Origin: Thalassospiraceae bacterium LMO-JJ14
GTDB taxonomy: Bacteria; Pseudomonadota; Alphaproteobacteria; Rhodospirillales; Casp-alpha2
Assembly (NCBI GenBank): GCA_021555105.2
Contig: CP134604.1
Span: 1,054,001-1,118,000, forward strand
Length of the DNA stretch: 64,000 bases
Reading direction: 5' to 3'
Below, piece after piece: positions 51,588 to 63,065 of this stretch (within the stretch, counting starts at the first letter, position 1; each line of letters opens with the position of its first letter). The notes under the pieces are model-generated. The model made no database searches and was not told the origin of the DNA. It saw only the letters and a program-made list of their open reading frames with translations. The position numbers were made by a program, and so were the translations under genes.

Positions 51588-52283
51588 ATGCTGAACGTTG
51601 AAAACGTCGATCTTTTCTATGGCGCGGCGCAGGCGCTGAAAAGCGTTTCGTTACAGGCCGAAACCGGCAAGGTCACCTGCGTCATGGGCCGCAACGGCGT
51701 CGGCAAGACCAGTCTGATGCGCGCTGTCGTCGGCCAGCAGCCGCTGACGCGGGGCGCCGTCAAATGGGATGATAAGGATATCTCGACAATGCCCGTGTTC
51801 GAGCGTGCGCGGCTCGGGATCGCCTTTGTGCCGCAGGGGCGCGAGATTTTTCCGCTGCTTAGCGTCGAGGAAAATCTCGAAACCGGCTACGCGTGTCTGC
51901 CGCGCGGTGAGCGATCCGTGCCCGACGAAGTGTTCGAACTTTTCCCGGTGCTGAAGGACATGCTGAAACGCCGGGGCGGCGATCTGTCCGGCGGCCAGCA
52001 GCAGCAACTCGCCATCGGCCGCGCGTTGGTGACACGGCCGAAGCTGCTGATCCTCGACGAGCCGACCGAAGGCATTCAGCCATCCATCATTCAGGATATC
52101 GGCCGCGCGATATCTTATCTCAGGGATACCGGCGAAATGGCGATCGTCCTGGTTGAGCAGTATTTTGAGTTTGCGCGTGACCTTGCGGACCGCTTCACTG
52201 TCATGGACAGGGGCGAGGTTGTTCTCGCCGGCGACAAGGCGGATATGAACGAAGCCGATGTTCGACGACACCTCACCGTTTAA
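51588..52283 (+). CDS. urtE: Urea ABC transporter ATP-binding protein UrtE
   Basis: A 231-residue LivF-type ABC ATPase. Walker A GRNGVGKTSLMRAVVG, signature LSGGQQQQLAIGRALVTRPKLLILDEPTEGIQPSIIQDI, and LVEQYFEFARDLADRF. The phrase DEPTEGIQPSI distinguishes UrtE from LivF. Its 3' end overlaps the ureD start by 26 bp, physically linking uptake and urease genes. Confidence 0.95.
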   Translation: MLNVENVDLFYGAAQALKSVSLQAETGKVTCVMGRNGVGKTSLMRAVVGQQPLTRGAVKWDDKDISTMPVFERARLGIAFVPQGREIFPLLSVEENLETGYACLPRGERSVPDEVFELFPVLKDMLKRRGGDLSGGQQQQLAIGRALVTRPKLLILDEPTEGIQPSIIQDIGRAISYLRDTGEMAIVLVEQYFEFARDLADRFTVMDRGEVVLAGDKADMNEADVRRHLTV

Positions 52284-53124
52284 TGCGTCCGCGATCGATG
52301 CCGCACCGGCCCTGCAACGGACCCGGGGCCGGGCCGAATGCACCTTCAAACAACGCGACGGCAAAACGGTTCTGGACCGGCTGCATCAGTCCGGGTCGTT
52401 CAAGGTCAGAATGCCGCGTCTCGATCCCGGCCAGTCCCCGGAAGCGGTTTTGCTGAACACGGCGGGCGGCCTGACCGGCGGCGACGTGCTGTCGTTCGAG
52501 GGTGGCGTCGATAGCGGGGGCGATGCGGTCTTCACGACCCAGGCCAGCGAGCGGGCGTATCGATCCATATCGGGTTGGGCTCGGGTGACGACAAAGCTTC
52601 ACGCCGGGGCGGGTAGCCGTCTCGCCTGGCTGCCGCAGGAAACAATTCTGTTCGACGGCGCGCGGCTCAAACGGTCCTTCGACGTCGATCTTGCCGGCGA
52701 CGCCGTACTGATCGCGCACGAGTCCGTTATTTTCGGCCGCGCCGCCATGGGCGAAGTGATACGCTCGGGCGCGTTTTCCGATATCTGGCGCATCCGCCGC
52801 GATGGCACACTGATCCATGCCGATGCGCTGCGCGTCTCGGGCGACGTTGCCGGAACGCTGGCGGGTGCTGCCGCGCTGGACGGTGCGCACGCCATGGCGA
52901 CGATCCTGTACGCTGCCGCCGATGCCACGGAACGGCTGGACGCGGTACGCGAACGCATCGACACTATCACCCCCGCAACGGGCGTCGCCGGGGCCAGCGC
53001 ATGGTCCGGCAAGCTGGTCATCCGCTGCATCGCCGAAAGCGGCCGGCATTTGAGAAAAATCGTGGAACCGCTGATTTCCGAACTGCGCGACGGGCAGCCG
53101 ATGCCCCGCGTGTGGTCGACATAA
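52258..53124 (+). CDS. ureD: Urease accessory protein UreD
   Basis: A 288-residue UreD (UreH). Family features include LHQSGSFKVRMPRLDPGQSPEAVLLNTAGGLTGGDVL, then TQASERAYRS and WLPQETILFDGARLKR. It is a scaffold that docks apo-urease and, with UreF and UreG, delivers nickel. The ATG at 52258 lies inside the urtE end (+1 frame). UreD N-termini vary, and a downstream start is possible, but none is better supported. Confidence 0.93.
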   Translation: MFDDTSPFNASAIDAAPALQRTRGRAECTFKQRDGKTVLDRLHQSGSFKVRMPRLDPGQSPEAVLLNTAGGLTGGDVLSFEGGVDSGGDAVFTTQASERAYRSISGWARVTTKLHAGAGSRLAWLPQETILFDGARLKRSFDVDLAGDAVLIAHESVIFGRAAMGEVIRSGAFSDIWRIRRDGTLIHADALRVSGDVAGTLAGAAALDGAHAMATILYAAADATERLDAVRERIDTITPATGVAGASAWSGKLVIRCIAESGRHLRKIVEPLISELRDGQPMPRVWST

Positions 53125-53142
53125 AAGAGTGAGGAGAGGGAC

Positions 53143-53445
53143 ATGAACCTGACCCCCAGGGAAAAGGACAAGCTTCTGGTGTCGATGGCGGCGATGGTCG
53201 CCAGACGCCGATTGGAACGTGGTGTCAAGTTGAACCACCCGGAAGCGATTGCGCTGATCACCGATTACGTGATCGAAGGCGCACGCGACGGACGCTCGGT
53301 CGCCGATCTGATGGAAGCAGGGGCAAGCGTCATCACCCGCGATCAGGTCATGGAGGGCATCGCCGAAATGATCCACGACGTGCAGGTCGAAGCGACCTTC
53401 CCCGACGGCACCAAACTCGTCACCGTTCACGAACCGATCCGCTGA
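53143..53445 (+). CDS. ureA: Urease gamma subunit
   Basis: A 100-residue Ure[51 protein letters not shown], with [24 protein letters not shown] at the end. Length and sequence are standard for a separate gamma subunit. Preceded by GAGGAGAGG. Part of the urease trimer-of-trimers. Confidence 0.97.
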   Translation: MNLTPREKDKLLVSMAAMVARRRLERGVKLNHPEAIALITDYVIEGARDGRSVADLMEAGASVITRDQVMEGIAEMIHDVQVEATFPDGTKLVTVHEPIR

Positions 53446-53458
53446 GGAGAACGCCGAT

Positions 53459-53762
53459 ATGATCCCAGGAGAAATCATCCCCGCCGACGGCGAGATCGAA
53501 CTGAACGCCGGGCAGCCCACCGTCACCATCGAGGTTTCGAACACCGGCGACCGCCCGATCCAGGTCGGCAGCCATTATCATTTCCATGAAACCAATTCGG
53601 GCCTCGACTTCGAGCGCGAAAAAGCACGCGGCATGCGGCTCGATATCGCCGCCGGCACGGCTGTGCGTTTCGAGCCGGGGCAAAGCCGCGAAGTGACGCT
53701 GGTGCCGTTGCTGGGCGTGCGCGCCGTATACGGCTTCAACCAGAAAATCATGGGAGGCCTCG

Positions 53763-53773
<11 letters not shown>
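53459..53773 (+). CDS. ureB: Urease beta subunit
   Basis: A 104-residue Ure[47 protein letters not shown] is diagnostic, with [14 protein letters not shown] near the end. Starts 13 bp after ureA and overlaps ureC by 11 bp. Separate gamma, beta and alpha genes are the usual arrangement outside Helicobacter and fungi/plants. Confidence 0.97.
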
Positions 53774-55475
<1,702 letters not shown>

Positions 55476-55483
55476 GGTCCGTC

Positions 55484-55993
55484 ATGCTGCGCGCCACCGA
55501 CATCAAACGCAAAGGTACCTGGGACGGCATCGCCGTGGATACCGTGGTGCTCGGCTATGACGACCGTTATCGCCGGCGCATGGCGATGACCGGCACCGGC
55601 GGGTTGGGCTTCGTGCTCGACATGGCAAGCGCCAGCGTTCTCGCCGACGGCGATGCGCTGGTCCTCACGGACGGACGGCTGGTTGCGGTCAAGGCCGCCG
55701 CCGAGCCGTTGTTGGAAATCACCTGTGCCGACCCGGTGCATCTGGCCCGTGTCGCCTGGCATCTCGGCAACCGGCATCTGCCGACCGAAATCGACGGGAC
55801 GCGTATCCTGATCCGCGAAGATCACGTCATTGCCGACATGGTGCGCGGGCTGGGCGCCGACGTGAAGCGTGTAGACGCACCCTTCACGCCGGAAGGCGGC
55901 GCGTATTCGGGCGGTGGACATCACCATCATCACCACGACGACGAGGACAGCGACGGGCACGGTCATCATCACGCAGGACACCATCATGGATAA
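55484..55993 (+). CDS. ureE: Urease nickel metallochaperone UreE with histidine-rich tail
   Basis: A 169-residue UreE: an N-terminal peptide-binding domain, a C-terminal metal-binding domain with [17 protein letters not shown] containing the dimer-bridging histidine, and a tail [18 protein letters not shown] then HHHAGHHHG that can store several nickel ions. It hands nickel to UreG/UreDF. The His tail occurs in some bacteria only and suggests nickel buffering. Its stop overlaps the ureF start (TAATG). Confidence 0.95.
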   Translation: MLRATDIKRKGTWDGIAVDTVVLGYDDRYRRRMAMTGTGGLGFVLDMASASVLADGDALVLTDGRLVAVKAAAEPLLEITCADPVHLARVAWHLGNRHLPTEIDGTRILIREDHVIADMVRGLGADVKRVDAPFTPEGGAYSGGGHHHHHHDDEDSDGHGHHHAGHHHG

Positions 55994-56673
55994 TGCCCAT
56001 GAATAATTCCGGTCTTTATCGCCTGATGGCGTGGCTGTCGCCGAGCTATCCGGTCGGTGCCTTTGCCTATTCGCACGGCATCGAGTGGGCGATCGAGGAC
56101 GGCCGCATCCGCGACGAAGCTACCCTCGCCCATTGGATCGGCGGCATCGTCCGCTTTGGCGCCGGGTGGAGCGACGCCGTACTGTTTTCGGAGACGTATG
56201 CCTGTGACGGCGATGCCGCGGCACTCGGTGCGTTGAACGCGTTCGCCGTCGCGCTCGCGCCGTCGTCGGAACGGCATCTGGAAACGACGGCGCAGGGCAC
56301 CGCGTTCCTCAAGGCCACAAGGGACGCCTGGCCATGGGACGGCGTCGAGGACATCAAGGCCTCGCTCGGTGCCGAAATCGCCTATCCGCTCGCTGTCGCC
56401 GCCGCCGCGCACGGACACGGTATCGACAAGGCACCGGCGATCCATGCCTACCTGCACGGCTTCGCCGCCAATCTGGTATCGGCGGGCGTGCGGCTGATCC
56501 CGCTCGGTCAAAGCGCCGGACAGCGCGTGCTGGCCGGATTGGAGGGCGTCATCGACGAAACTGCGGCTGCAGCCCTGGAAGCCACGCTCGACGACGTCGG
56601 CGGCATCGCGGTGCTTAGCGATATCGCCGCCATGCAACACGAAACCCAATACACGAGGTTATTCAGATCATGA
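55993..56673 (+). CDS. ureF: Urease accessory protein UreF
   Basis: A 226-residue all-helical Ure[31 protein letters not shown] at the N-terminus, [19 protein letters not shown] at the C-terminal half. Forms the UreDF-UreG complex that governs GTP-dependent nickel insertion. Start ATG at 55993 overlaps ureE; ATG at 55999 (MNNSG) is an alternative. It overlaps the ureG start by 4 bp. Confidence 0.94.
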   Translation: MPMNNSGLYRLMAWLSPSYPVGAFAYSHGIEWAIEDGRIRDEATLAHWIGGIVRFGAGWSDAVLFSETYACDGDAAALGALNAFAVALAPSSERHLETTAQGTAFLKATRDAWPWDGVEDIKASLGAEIAYPLAVAAAAHGHGIDKAPAIHAYLHGFAANLVSAGVRLIPLGQSAGQRVLAGLEGVIDETAAAALEATLDDVGGIAVLSDIAAMQHETQYTRLFRS

Positions 56674-57323
56674 GTTCTTCGCATAACGGACCTTTGCGGG
56701 TCGGAATCGGCGGGCCGGTCGGCTCGGGCAAGACGGCATTGATGGAGCGGTTATGCCAGACCTTCCGCGACGTCTATGACATCTGCGCCATTACCAACGA
56801 TATCTATACCAAGGAAGACGCGCTGATCCTCAACCGCGCCGGCGCGCTGCCGGAGGAACGCATCATGGGCGTCGAAACCGGCGGCTGTCCGCACACCGCA
56901 ATCCGCGAAGATGCGTCGATCAACCTTGCCGCTATCGACACCATGAATGCCAAGTTCCCGAACCTGGACCTGATCCTGATCGAAAGCGGCGGCGACAACC
57001 TGGCGGCGACCTTCTCGCCGGAGTTGGCCGATATCACGATTTATGTGATCGATGTATCGGCGGGCGAAAAAATCCCCCGCAAAGGCGGCCCCGGCATCAC
57101 GCGCTCCGACCTTCTGGTCATCAACAAGACCGACCTGGCGCCGTTGGTCGGCGCCTCGCTCGAAGTCATGGACAGCGACACCAAGCGCATGCGGGCAGAC
57201 CGGCCCTATGTCTTCACCAACATGAAGACCCGCGACGGCGTCGACACCATCGCCGATTTCATCGTCGCCGCCGGCGGGCTCGGCCCGGTTTCCCTGGATA
57301 AGCCGCTATCTCAAACGCAATAA
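56670..57323 (+). CDS. ureG: Urease accessory GTPase UreG
   Basis: A 217-residue SIMIBI GTPase. P-loop [18 protein letters not shown], nickel-binding [14 protein letters not shown] (CPH motif), guanine-specific NKTD, and [12 protein letters not shown]. Powers nickel delivery to urease. Last gene of the urt-ure block, overlapping ureF by 4 bp (ATGA). Confidence 0.97.
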   Translation: MSSSHNGPLRVGIGGPVGSGKTALMERLCQTFRDVYDICAITNDIYTKEDALILNRAGALPEERIMGVETGGCPHTAIREDASINLAAIDTMNAKFPNLDLILIESGGDNLAATFSPELADITIYVIDVSAGEKIPRKGGPGITRSDLLVINKTDLAPLVGASLEVMDSDTKRMRADRPYVFTNMKTRDGVDTIADFIVAAGGLGPVSLDKPLSQTQ

Positions 57324-57485
57324 GGGCTTATCGACGGCTCTGTGATAAATGATTGCGGATTATTAGAAGCTTACCTCCCGGTATTCTCGCCATGCACCGA
57401 TTGCGGCGGAGTCTTATGAGTAAACGGCGACCCCTGAGCAATGTTCGAACTTTTTTGTGTCTCCGTCGCAGAAATCCAAACAAAA

Positions 57486-57517
57486 CGCCGGTGCAAGGGT
57501 TGCGGCTCGCACCGGCG
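57486..57517. terminator. Hairpin downstream of ureG
   Basis: CGCCGGTGC (57486-57494) and GCACCGGCG (57509-57517) pair perfectly over 9 bp with a 14-nt loop. On the minus strand it is followed by TTTTGTTT. It could mark the end of the urease operon or be a structure in the leader of the next gene. Confidence 0.4.
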
Positions 57518-57551
57518 GCAGGGAAACTGTCAGCGATGATTATCCGCGTGC

Positions 57552-57571
57552 CGCATGCATATATGCATGCG
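57552..57571. promoter_or_regulatory. 20-bp perfect palindrome upstream of LLM oxidoreductase
   Basis: CGCATGCATATATGCATGCG is its own reverse complement over 20 bp with no gap, ending 26 bp before the ATG at 57598. Such long uninterrupted symmetry close to a start is typical of an operator for a dimeric regulator. No regulator gene adjoins it. Confidence 0.5.
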
Positions 57572-57597
57572 CCGCAGGCTCGGAATGGTGATAGACG

Positions 57598-58566
57598 ATG
57601 AGCGGCAAGGTCAAATTCGGTATCCGTCTGGCGGTACAGGGCGAAATGGGCGCGACGTCGGCGGGCTTCACGTATGCCCTTGAAATGGCGCAAATCGCCG
57701 AGGATCTGGGATTCGATTCCGTGTGGATTCCCGATCACGTCGAAAATGCGCATCTCGACCGTTCCAAGCCGATCCTCGAATACTGGACCGCGATGTCGGC
57801 CATCGGCGCGCTGACCAAGCGGGTTCGGCTCGGCGGGCATTCCATCAACAACACCTTCCGCCATCCGGGTCTGACGGCGAAGATCGTCTGCACGCTCGAT
57901 GAAATCACCGGCGGCCGGGTGATTTTGGCTCCCGGTTCCGGCTGGTTCGCAACCGAGGCAAAATCCTACGGCTTTACGGAATGGTCGGACGATGGCCTGA
58001 CGCGGATCGCACGTCTCGATGAATGCCTCTCGATCATTCGCGGCTTGATCACGAACGAAGAACCGGAAGGATTCAGTTTTTCGGGCGAGTTCTATAACCT
58101 GAAGGATGCTTTCTGTAACCCGAAGCCCCCGCAGAAACCCTATCCGCCGATCTGGATCGCGGGCGATTCGCCACCGACGCAGGAACTCATGGTCAAACAT
58201 GGCGACGTCTGGTTCATGTACTCGAAGGCGCCGGCGATTGTCGCGGAACTCATCAAGGGTATGAAGGAGAAATTGACGGACCGGGCCTGGGAAACCGCGA
58301 TCTCGACCGTCGGGTTGACGGGAACAAGCGAAGCGGAAACCCTGAAATGGGCCGAGATGTACGCGGAAGAGCGCAAACACCGTTTTCCGATTCCGCCGAC
58401 CGTCGATGATATTCTGCAATCCAACCTGTATGGCGATGTCGGGCAGGTCTGCGGCCGGATCGATGAATGGATCGATGCCGGCGTCACCAACATCGTCATT
58501 CAACCGATGCCGCCGATGGACGGGATGCGGTTCTTCGGCGAGAAAATCATTCACCGCTATAGTTGA
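57598..58566 (+). CDS. LLM-class flavin-dependent oxidoreductase (F420/FMN type)
   Basis: A 322-residue TIM-barrel enzyme. KFGIRLAVQGEMGATSAGFTYALEMAQIAEDLGFDSVWIPDHVEN, then GALTKRVRLGGHSINNTFRHPGLTAKIVCTLDEITGGRVILAPGSGWF, and PPIWIAGDSPPTQELMVKHGD are typical of the F420/FMN-dependent bacterial luciferase-like family. Followed after 46 bp by a hydroxyacid dehydrogenase. Different subfamily from the other LLM protein in this window. Substrate unknown. Confidence 0.9.
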   Translation: MSGKVKFGIRLAVQGEMGATSAGFTYALEMAQIAEDLGFDSVWIPDHVENAHLDRSKPILEYWTAMSAIGALTKRVRLGGHSINNTFRHPGLTAKIVCTLDEITGGRVILAPGSGWFATEAKSYGFTEWSDDGLTRIARLDECLSIIRGLITNEEPEGFSFSGEFYNLKDAFCNPKPPQKPYPPIWIAGDSPPTQELMVKHGDVWFMYSKAPAIVAELIKGMKEKLTDRAWETAISTVGLTGTSEAETLKWAEMYAEERKHRFPIPPTVDDILQSNLYGDVGQVCGRIDEWIDAGVTNIVIQPMPPMDGMRFFGEKIIHRYS

Positions 58567-58612
58567 TGCGGCTTCGGGTTCGTGCCACTTTCGCCGCCGA
58601 AAGGGCATATCC

Positions 58613-59575
58613 ATGACTTATAAAATCCACGTCGAAGGGCCGATCCACGCGCATGGGCGCGCCATGCTGGAGGCGCGGTCGGACATCGACTTCGAGGTAC
58701 ACGAGAAGCTCGCGCCGGACGAGATCAAGGATGCGCTCAGGGACGCGGATGGCATGATCCTGCGCCTGTCGCCGCTCACCGCGGACATGATCGAAACCGC
58801 AGCCAGTCTGAAAATCGTGTCGCGCTATGGCGTTGGCTACGACCATGTCGATGTCCAGGCCTTGAGCAAGCGCGGGGTTCCTCTGGCCATATGCGGCGAT
58901 GCGCTGTCGTCATCGGTGGCCGAACACACGCTGCTTTTGATGCTGGGCGTCTCGCGCCGGATCGCCATCCTGGACCGCAATTCGCGCAACAGGGATTACG
59001 CCGAGCGCTATACCATCCCCGGCCACGATATCTTCGAAAAGACCGTTCTGCTGATCGGTCTGGGAAAGATCGGGTTGGAAACGGCGAAGCGATGCCGGGC
59101 GTTCGGCATGCGGGTCATCGTCGCAGGCCGTGAAAGCTCCCGCGTCCGCGCGCGCGAACACGGCTATGAATTCGTCGACGATTTCCACGACGCCCTCGGC
59201 GAGGCGGATTACATCAGCCTGCATCTGCCGGGCCAGGAAGAACTGGTCGTTCTGGGCGCCGCCGAGTTCCAGGCGATGAAGCCCGGCGCCTATGTCATCA
59301 ATACCGCGCGCGGATCGCTGATCGACGAGGATGCGCTTTATCATGCCCTGACGGCGGGCACGCTCGGCGGTGCCGGGCTCGATGTCACCGTAAACGAACC
59401 GCCGCTGGCGGATTGTCCGCTGCTGGGGCTGGATAACGTTTTGTTCACGCCGCACAACGCGGCACTGACCGAAGAAACCGGCCTGCGCGTCAGCGATGTC
59501 TGTGTGCGGAATCTGTTCGATGGCCTCGACGGCAAGCTGGATGCAAGCTGTGTCGTCAATCCGGAAACCCTTTGA
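58613..59575 (+). CDS. D-isomer-specific 2-hydroxyacid dehydrogenase
   Basis: A 320-residue NAD(P)-dependent dehydrogenase. The catalytic-domain SLKIVSRYGVGYDHVDVQALSKRGVPLAICGDALSSSVAEHTLLLML is followed by NAD motif LIGLGKIGLETAKRC, catalytic arginine in NTARGSLIDEDAL, glutamate in VTVNEPP and histidine in FTPHNAALTEE. The ATG at 58613 follows AAGGG. It reduces a 2-keto acid or oxidises a D-hydroxy acid, such as glyoxylate/glycerate or phosphoglycerate. Convergent with dadA. Confidence 0.9.
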   Translation: MTYKIHVEGPIHAHGRAMLEARSDIDFEVHEKLAPDEIKDALRDADGMILRLSPLTADMIETAASLKIVSRYGVGYDHVDVQALSKRGVPLAICGDALSSSVAEHTLLLMLGVSRRIAILDRNSRNRDYAERYTIPGHDIFEKTVLLIGLGKIGLETAKRCRAFGMRVIVAGRESSRVRAREHGYEFVDDFHDALGEADYISLHLPGQEELVVLGAAEFQAMKPGAYVINTARGSLIDEDALYHALTAGTLGGAGLDVTVNEPPLADCPLLGLDNVLFTPHNAALTEETGLRVSDVCVRNLFDGLDGKLDASCVVNPETL

Positions 59576-59596
59576 AACAAGATTTCGGCCGCTTTT

Positions 59597-60829
59597 CTAA
59601 GGGGCGTCCGCGTCAATGATTTCGGCAATGCGCTGCGCCGTTCCGGCCGACAGGGTCCAGCCCAGATGTCCGTGCCCGGTGTTGTAATAGACGCCTGGCA
59701 ATCTGCCACGCCCGATATGGGGCACCATTCTGGGCATCATCGGCCGCAGACCGGCCCAGGGGGTGGTGTTTTCCTGTGCTAAGTCCGGGAAACGCGCCCG
59801 GCACCAATGCGACAGAATGCCGATCCGCCGCGCATCGATGGTTTTGTCGGCGCCGTTGAATTCCGCCAGTCCGGCAATGCGCAACCGGTTGGCGAGCCTG
59901 CTGGTGACGATCTTTGCGGCTTCATCCAGCAGGCAGACACGGGGGGCTGCGTCCGGCGCATCGGACAGATCGATATCGACGCTCAGGGAATACCCCTTGA
60001 CCGGATAGACATTGACGCGATCGCCCAACATGCGGGCCAGTCTGCGCGATCCGACACCGGCACAGACGACGATTTTGTCGAAGACCGCAACGGCGGGCCG
60101 GTCGTTTGCCGGTGCCGTAACATTGCGATGGTGGACATGAATGCGGTCGCTGTCCGCTTCAAGGGCCAGAACGTCATGCTCCAGACAGGCGCGCATCCCG
60201 AGGGTGCGGCAGACATCGAAAAGGCCCCGGGTGAAAAGGTGAACGTCGCCGGCAAAATCGTCGGGTGAGAACAATCCGGCATAAAAATCGCCTCGTAGCG
60301 CGGGTTCGATGGATTTTATTTCGTCTTTTGTGACGGCGTAGCGTTTGAGGCCTGATTGCGTCAGCAACACATTGGCCTTGGCGGCGTCAGCAAACTGTTC
60401 TTGCGTCTTATAAACGTGCAGCAGGCCGCTTTCATTCATGTCGAAGGCGATTTTCTCCCGCGCCGCGATCTCACGCAGGGCGCGCCGGCCGTGCATGGCC
60501 ATGGCCGCCAGTTCGGCGGTATTGCGGCGGTGATGAAAACCGGCAGTCAGGAAGGCGGCAAACCAGCTGATTTTGTGCCAATCGGGCAGGGGGTGGATGC
60601 GGATCGGCGCGTTGCGGTCGAATGCCGCGCCCAAGGCCTTGCGGATGGAAGGCCAATTATTCCAGACTTCGGCATTGGAGACGGAAATTTGGCCGCCATT
60701 GGCGAAGGACGTTTCCATCGCTGCGCTGTCATGAGCATCGAAAACACACACCTCATGGCCGTTTTTCAAAAGCTGATAGGCGGTCGTAATGCCGGTCACA
60801 CCGGCGCCGATGACGGCTATTCGGGGCAT
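59597..60829 (-). CDS. dadA: D-amino-acid dehydrogenase (DadA family)
   Basis: A 410-residue FAD oxidoreductase. The FAD motif IAVIGAGVTGITTAYQLLKNGHEVCVFD is followed by FANGGQISVSNAEVWNNWPSI (the DadA-specific block), PLPDWHKISWFAAFL, and a C-terminal GLRPMMPRMVPHIGRG and YYNTGHGHLGWTLS. It oxidatively deaminates D-amino acids at the membrane to feed respiration. The D-amino-acid transaminase at 10.3 kb is a separate locus. Dyads upstream could regulate it. Confidence 0.88.
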   Translation of the reverse strand: MPRIAVIGAGVTGITTAYQLLKNGHEVCVFDAHDSAAMETSFANGGQISVSNAEVWNNWPSIRKALGAAFDRNAPIRIHPLPDWHKISWFAAFLTAGFHHRRNTAELAAMAMHGRRALREIAAREKIAFDMNESGLLHVYKTQEQFADAAKANVLLTQSGLKRYAVTKDEIKSIEPALRGDFYAGLFSPDDFAGDVHLFTRGLFDVCRTLGMRACLEHDVLALEADSDRIHVHHRNVTAPANDRPAVAVFDKIVVCAGVGSRRLARMLGDRVNVYPVKGYSLSVDIDLSDAPDAAPRVCLLDEAAKIVTSRLANRLRIAGLAEFNGADKTIDARRIGILSHWCRARFPDLAQENTTPWAGLRPMMPRMVPHIGRGRLPGVYYNTGHGHLGWTLSAGTAQRIAEIIDADAP

Positions 60830-61209
60830 GGGGTACTCATTAGCGGAGGCATGTGGCGGTCACGCAAGAAAATCATTCATTCGTCGCCGCGGACAATCGT
60901 ATGTAGAGCTGTAAGTGTCAAATCGAGGCTTCATGGTGCGCATAAAATACAGTCGAAACACACTGTTGCCTGTTGGCGCTTCAATTTTCTTGAAGATCGG
61001 CGTGCCGCTTTGAACAAGCTGGTGCACGTCAGAATGCAATCCAACTCTGCCAAACGTGTTGCCTCGACGGAGCAAACAGGGGAAAACCCTATTCCCTGAA
61101 AAGACAATCATCGTTCTGATATCGAACAGTTAGCTGTTTCCGGGATTTTATGGCTATTTCATGCAAACCGTGCATGCTAGTGGGCTTTGTTTCTTGAGTT
61201 AGGATTTTG
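60830..61209. other. 380-bp divergent region of dadA and helicase
   Basis: Contains two short dyads. CTTCAATTTTCTTGAAG (60979-60995) has 6-bp arms and a 5-nt spacer. CATGCA-AACCG-TGCATG (61160-61176) lies 33 bp before the helicase start. No gene is supported. Confidence 0.55.
60979..60995. promoter_or_regulatory. Dyad CTTCAA-N5-TTGAAG upstream of dadA
   Basis: Symmetric 6-bp arms about 150 bp upstream of the dadA start, in the divergent region. Possible operator; weak evidence. Confidence 0.25.
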
Positions 61210-63030
61210 ATGCAGCTCCGCAATTGGCAGCAGAAGATCATCGACGATTTTCCGACGATCACGGCCAACTACAAACGGTTTATTCTGAAAGCGCCGACCG
61301 GTGCGGGTAAAACCGTGCTCGCCCGGCAGATCATCGATCAGTTTTACGCCGACAAGAAAGTTATCGTGCTCTGCCATCGGCTGGTGCTGCTGGACCAGCT
61401 GCAATTGGCATTGGGCGAAAGCCGGCGGGTCCGCACGCTGGCCGTCTCTGAAAAGGGAACGGCTTTCGACGACTACGATATCCTTCTGTCCACCAGCATG
61501 CGCGCGAAGGATGTCCTTGATGATGCGATACCCAAAGCGGACCTGATTATCGTCGACGAGGCGCACCGTGTATCGCCGAACGGCCGAGGATACCGGCGGA
61601 TCATCGAGAAGTTCTATCAGGAAGGTAAGCGGGAAGCTCATTTCATGGGGCTGACCGCCTCGCCGGAACGCCGTACGGGCGATCAGCGCGATCAGTTGAG
61701 CCTGGCGTTCGATGCGATCATCGACTGTGCGGATATCCAGGAACTGATATCCGAAGGCATTCTTGTCCAGCCGGAATACCGCCCGCACTTCGTCCACGAT
61801 CTGGATCTGGACGATATCGACGTCAGCGCAGGCGAGTATCCGGTCTCGCGGCTGACCGATGAGATCATCAAGTCATCCATGCTCGATTACGCCATGCATG
61901 CTTATCAGGAAGAGCGGGCGGCAATTGGTACATTGCCGATTTCCGCCTGGTTCTGCCCCGATATCCGCGTTGCCGAAATCACCCGCGACAGGATCGAAAG
62001 CTCCGGCATCACCGCGGCGATCATCACGGCCGGGACACCGTTGAAGGAACGCCGGCGTATTCTCGCCGGGCATGACTGCGGTGATATTGAAGCGCTGGTT
62101 TCAGTCGGGGTGCTGACGGAAGGCTGGGACAATCCCGAGTGCAATATCATCGTACATATGCGGCCGACGTTGTCGAAAGTGTTGTGGGGGCAGTCGGTCG
62201 GTCGTGGATTGCGCTCTTCGCCAGGCAAAACGAAATGCGTCGTCATCGACGTCAGCTCGAACTGGACGACGTTCGGGCCGGTGGAAAAGCTGAAGTGGAC
62301 CCTGTGGTCGCCGCCAAGATCGTTTTTGCAGTATAAGAACCGCTTTAACTGGATCGGACAGCAACAGGACGATGAAGAAGAGTCGGAGACCTATCTGCTG
62401 TGCAAGAACGATATCGCGCGTGGCCGGCCTTGTTCGCATATTTATAAAAAGAACGAGACTGAAGGCGATGCCTGCCCCGTATGCGGGACGTACTCGGCGG
62501 TGGATATCTATAAGGAGCGCAGGCTCGATCTGACGATCAACGACAACAAGCTGCATAAAATCTTCTTCACCAAGGTGCCTGAAATTTATGACGGGCTGAA
62601 TATCTCGGTCTGGAACAGTCTCGGTGACAGTGCATGGCGCACGGCGACGCGCCAGGAAATCGCTTATCTGCTGTTTTGCGATGCCTTTGTACGGGCCTCG
62701 GCCGAGACGGCGGCGTCTGAAGGCGAGTACTGGGAGGCAACGTTGCAGACAGAAGCCGAGATGCGGGCCGATATTCTTGAACGCGGCTACAGTGTCGACA
62801 AGCAGATGGAGTTCGACCTGGGCTGGATTGCCGACGGTCTGGAAACCCGCCGTGAAGTGCGGACTCTGCAGGCCAATTACGGCGTCGCCATCGTCGGCCC
62901 TGTTCTGAATGCAGTGTCACGCAGCGAAAGCGAGACGAAATACCAGCGTGCGGTCAAAATTACCGAACGCCTGGTGACGCTCGGCTGCACGGTGAATGAC
63001 GACTTGCCGTACTTCAAGGCGCAGCCCTGA
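61210..63030 (+). CDS. DEAD/DEAH-box superfamily 2 helicase with zinc ribbon
   Basis: A 606-residue SF2 helicase. Walker A APTGAGKT (28-35), DEAH box VDEAHR (115-120), motif III MGLTASPER (146-154) and motif VI QSVGRGLRS (328-336) are intact. After the helicase core a zinc-binding cluster (C398, C408, C422, C425: LLCKN...PCSHIY...CPVCG) and a charged C-terminal domain of no known family follow. It resembles bacterial SSL2/RecQ-like ATPases encoded singly. The start is ATG at 61210 (MQLRNWQQKIID); a TTG lies just before. Restriction or repair role cannot be decided; no nuclease domain is fused. Confidence 0.88.
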   Translation: MQLRNWQQKIIDDFPTITANYKRFILKAPTGAGKTVLARQIIDQFYADKKVIVLCHRLVLLDQLQLALGESRRVRTLAVSEKGTAFDDYDILLSTSMRAKDVLDDAIPKADLIIVDEAHRVSPNGRGYRRIIEKFYQEGKREAHFMGLTASPERRTGDQRDQLSLAFDAIIDCADIQELISEGILVQPEYRPHFVHDLDLDDIDVSAGEYPVSRLTDEIIKSSMLDYAMHAYQEERAAIGTLPISAWFCPDIRVAEITRDRIESSGITAAIITAGTPLKERRRILAGHDCGDIEALVSVGVLTEGWDNPECNIIVHMRPTLSKVLWGQSVGRGLRSSPGKTKCVVIDVSSNWTTFGPVEKLKWTLWSPPRSFLQYKNRFNWIGQQQDDEEESETYLLCKNDIARGRPCSHIYKKNETEGDACPVCGTYSAVDIYKERRLDLTINDNKLHKIFFTKVPEIYDGLNISVWNSLGDSAWRTATRQEIAYLLFCDAFVRASAETAASEGEYWEATLQTEAEMRADILERGYSVDKQMEFDLGWIADGLETRREVRTLQANYGVAIVGPVLNAVSRSESETKYQRAVKITERLVTLGCTVNDDLPYFKAQP

Positions 63031-63065
63031 CGCATGGCGCCTGACGGTCCGCCGATTTCCTTTTT

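Noticed and set aside
57353-57597. 82-codon frame between ureG and the LLM gene
   Set aside because: Arginine-rich translation with no similarity, crossing a hairpin and a palindrome; probably intergenic.
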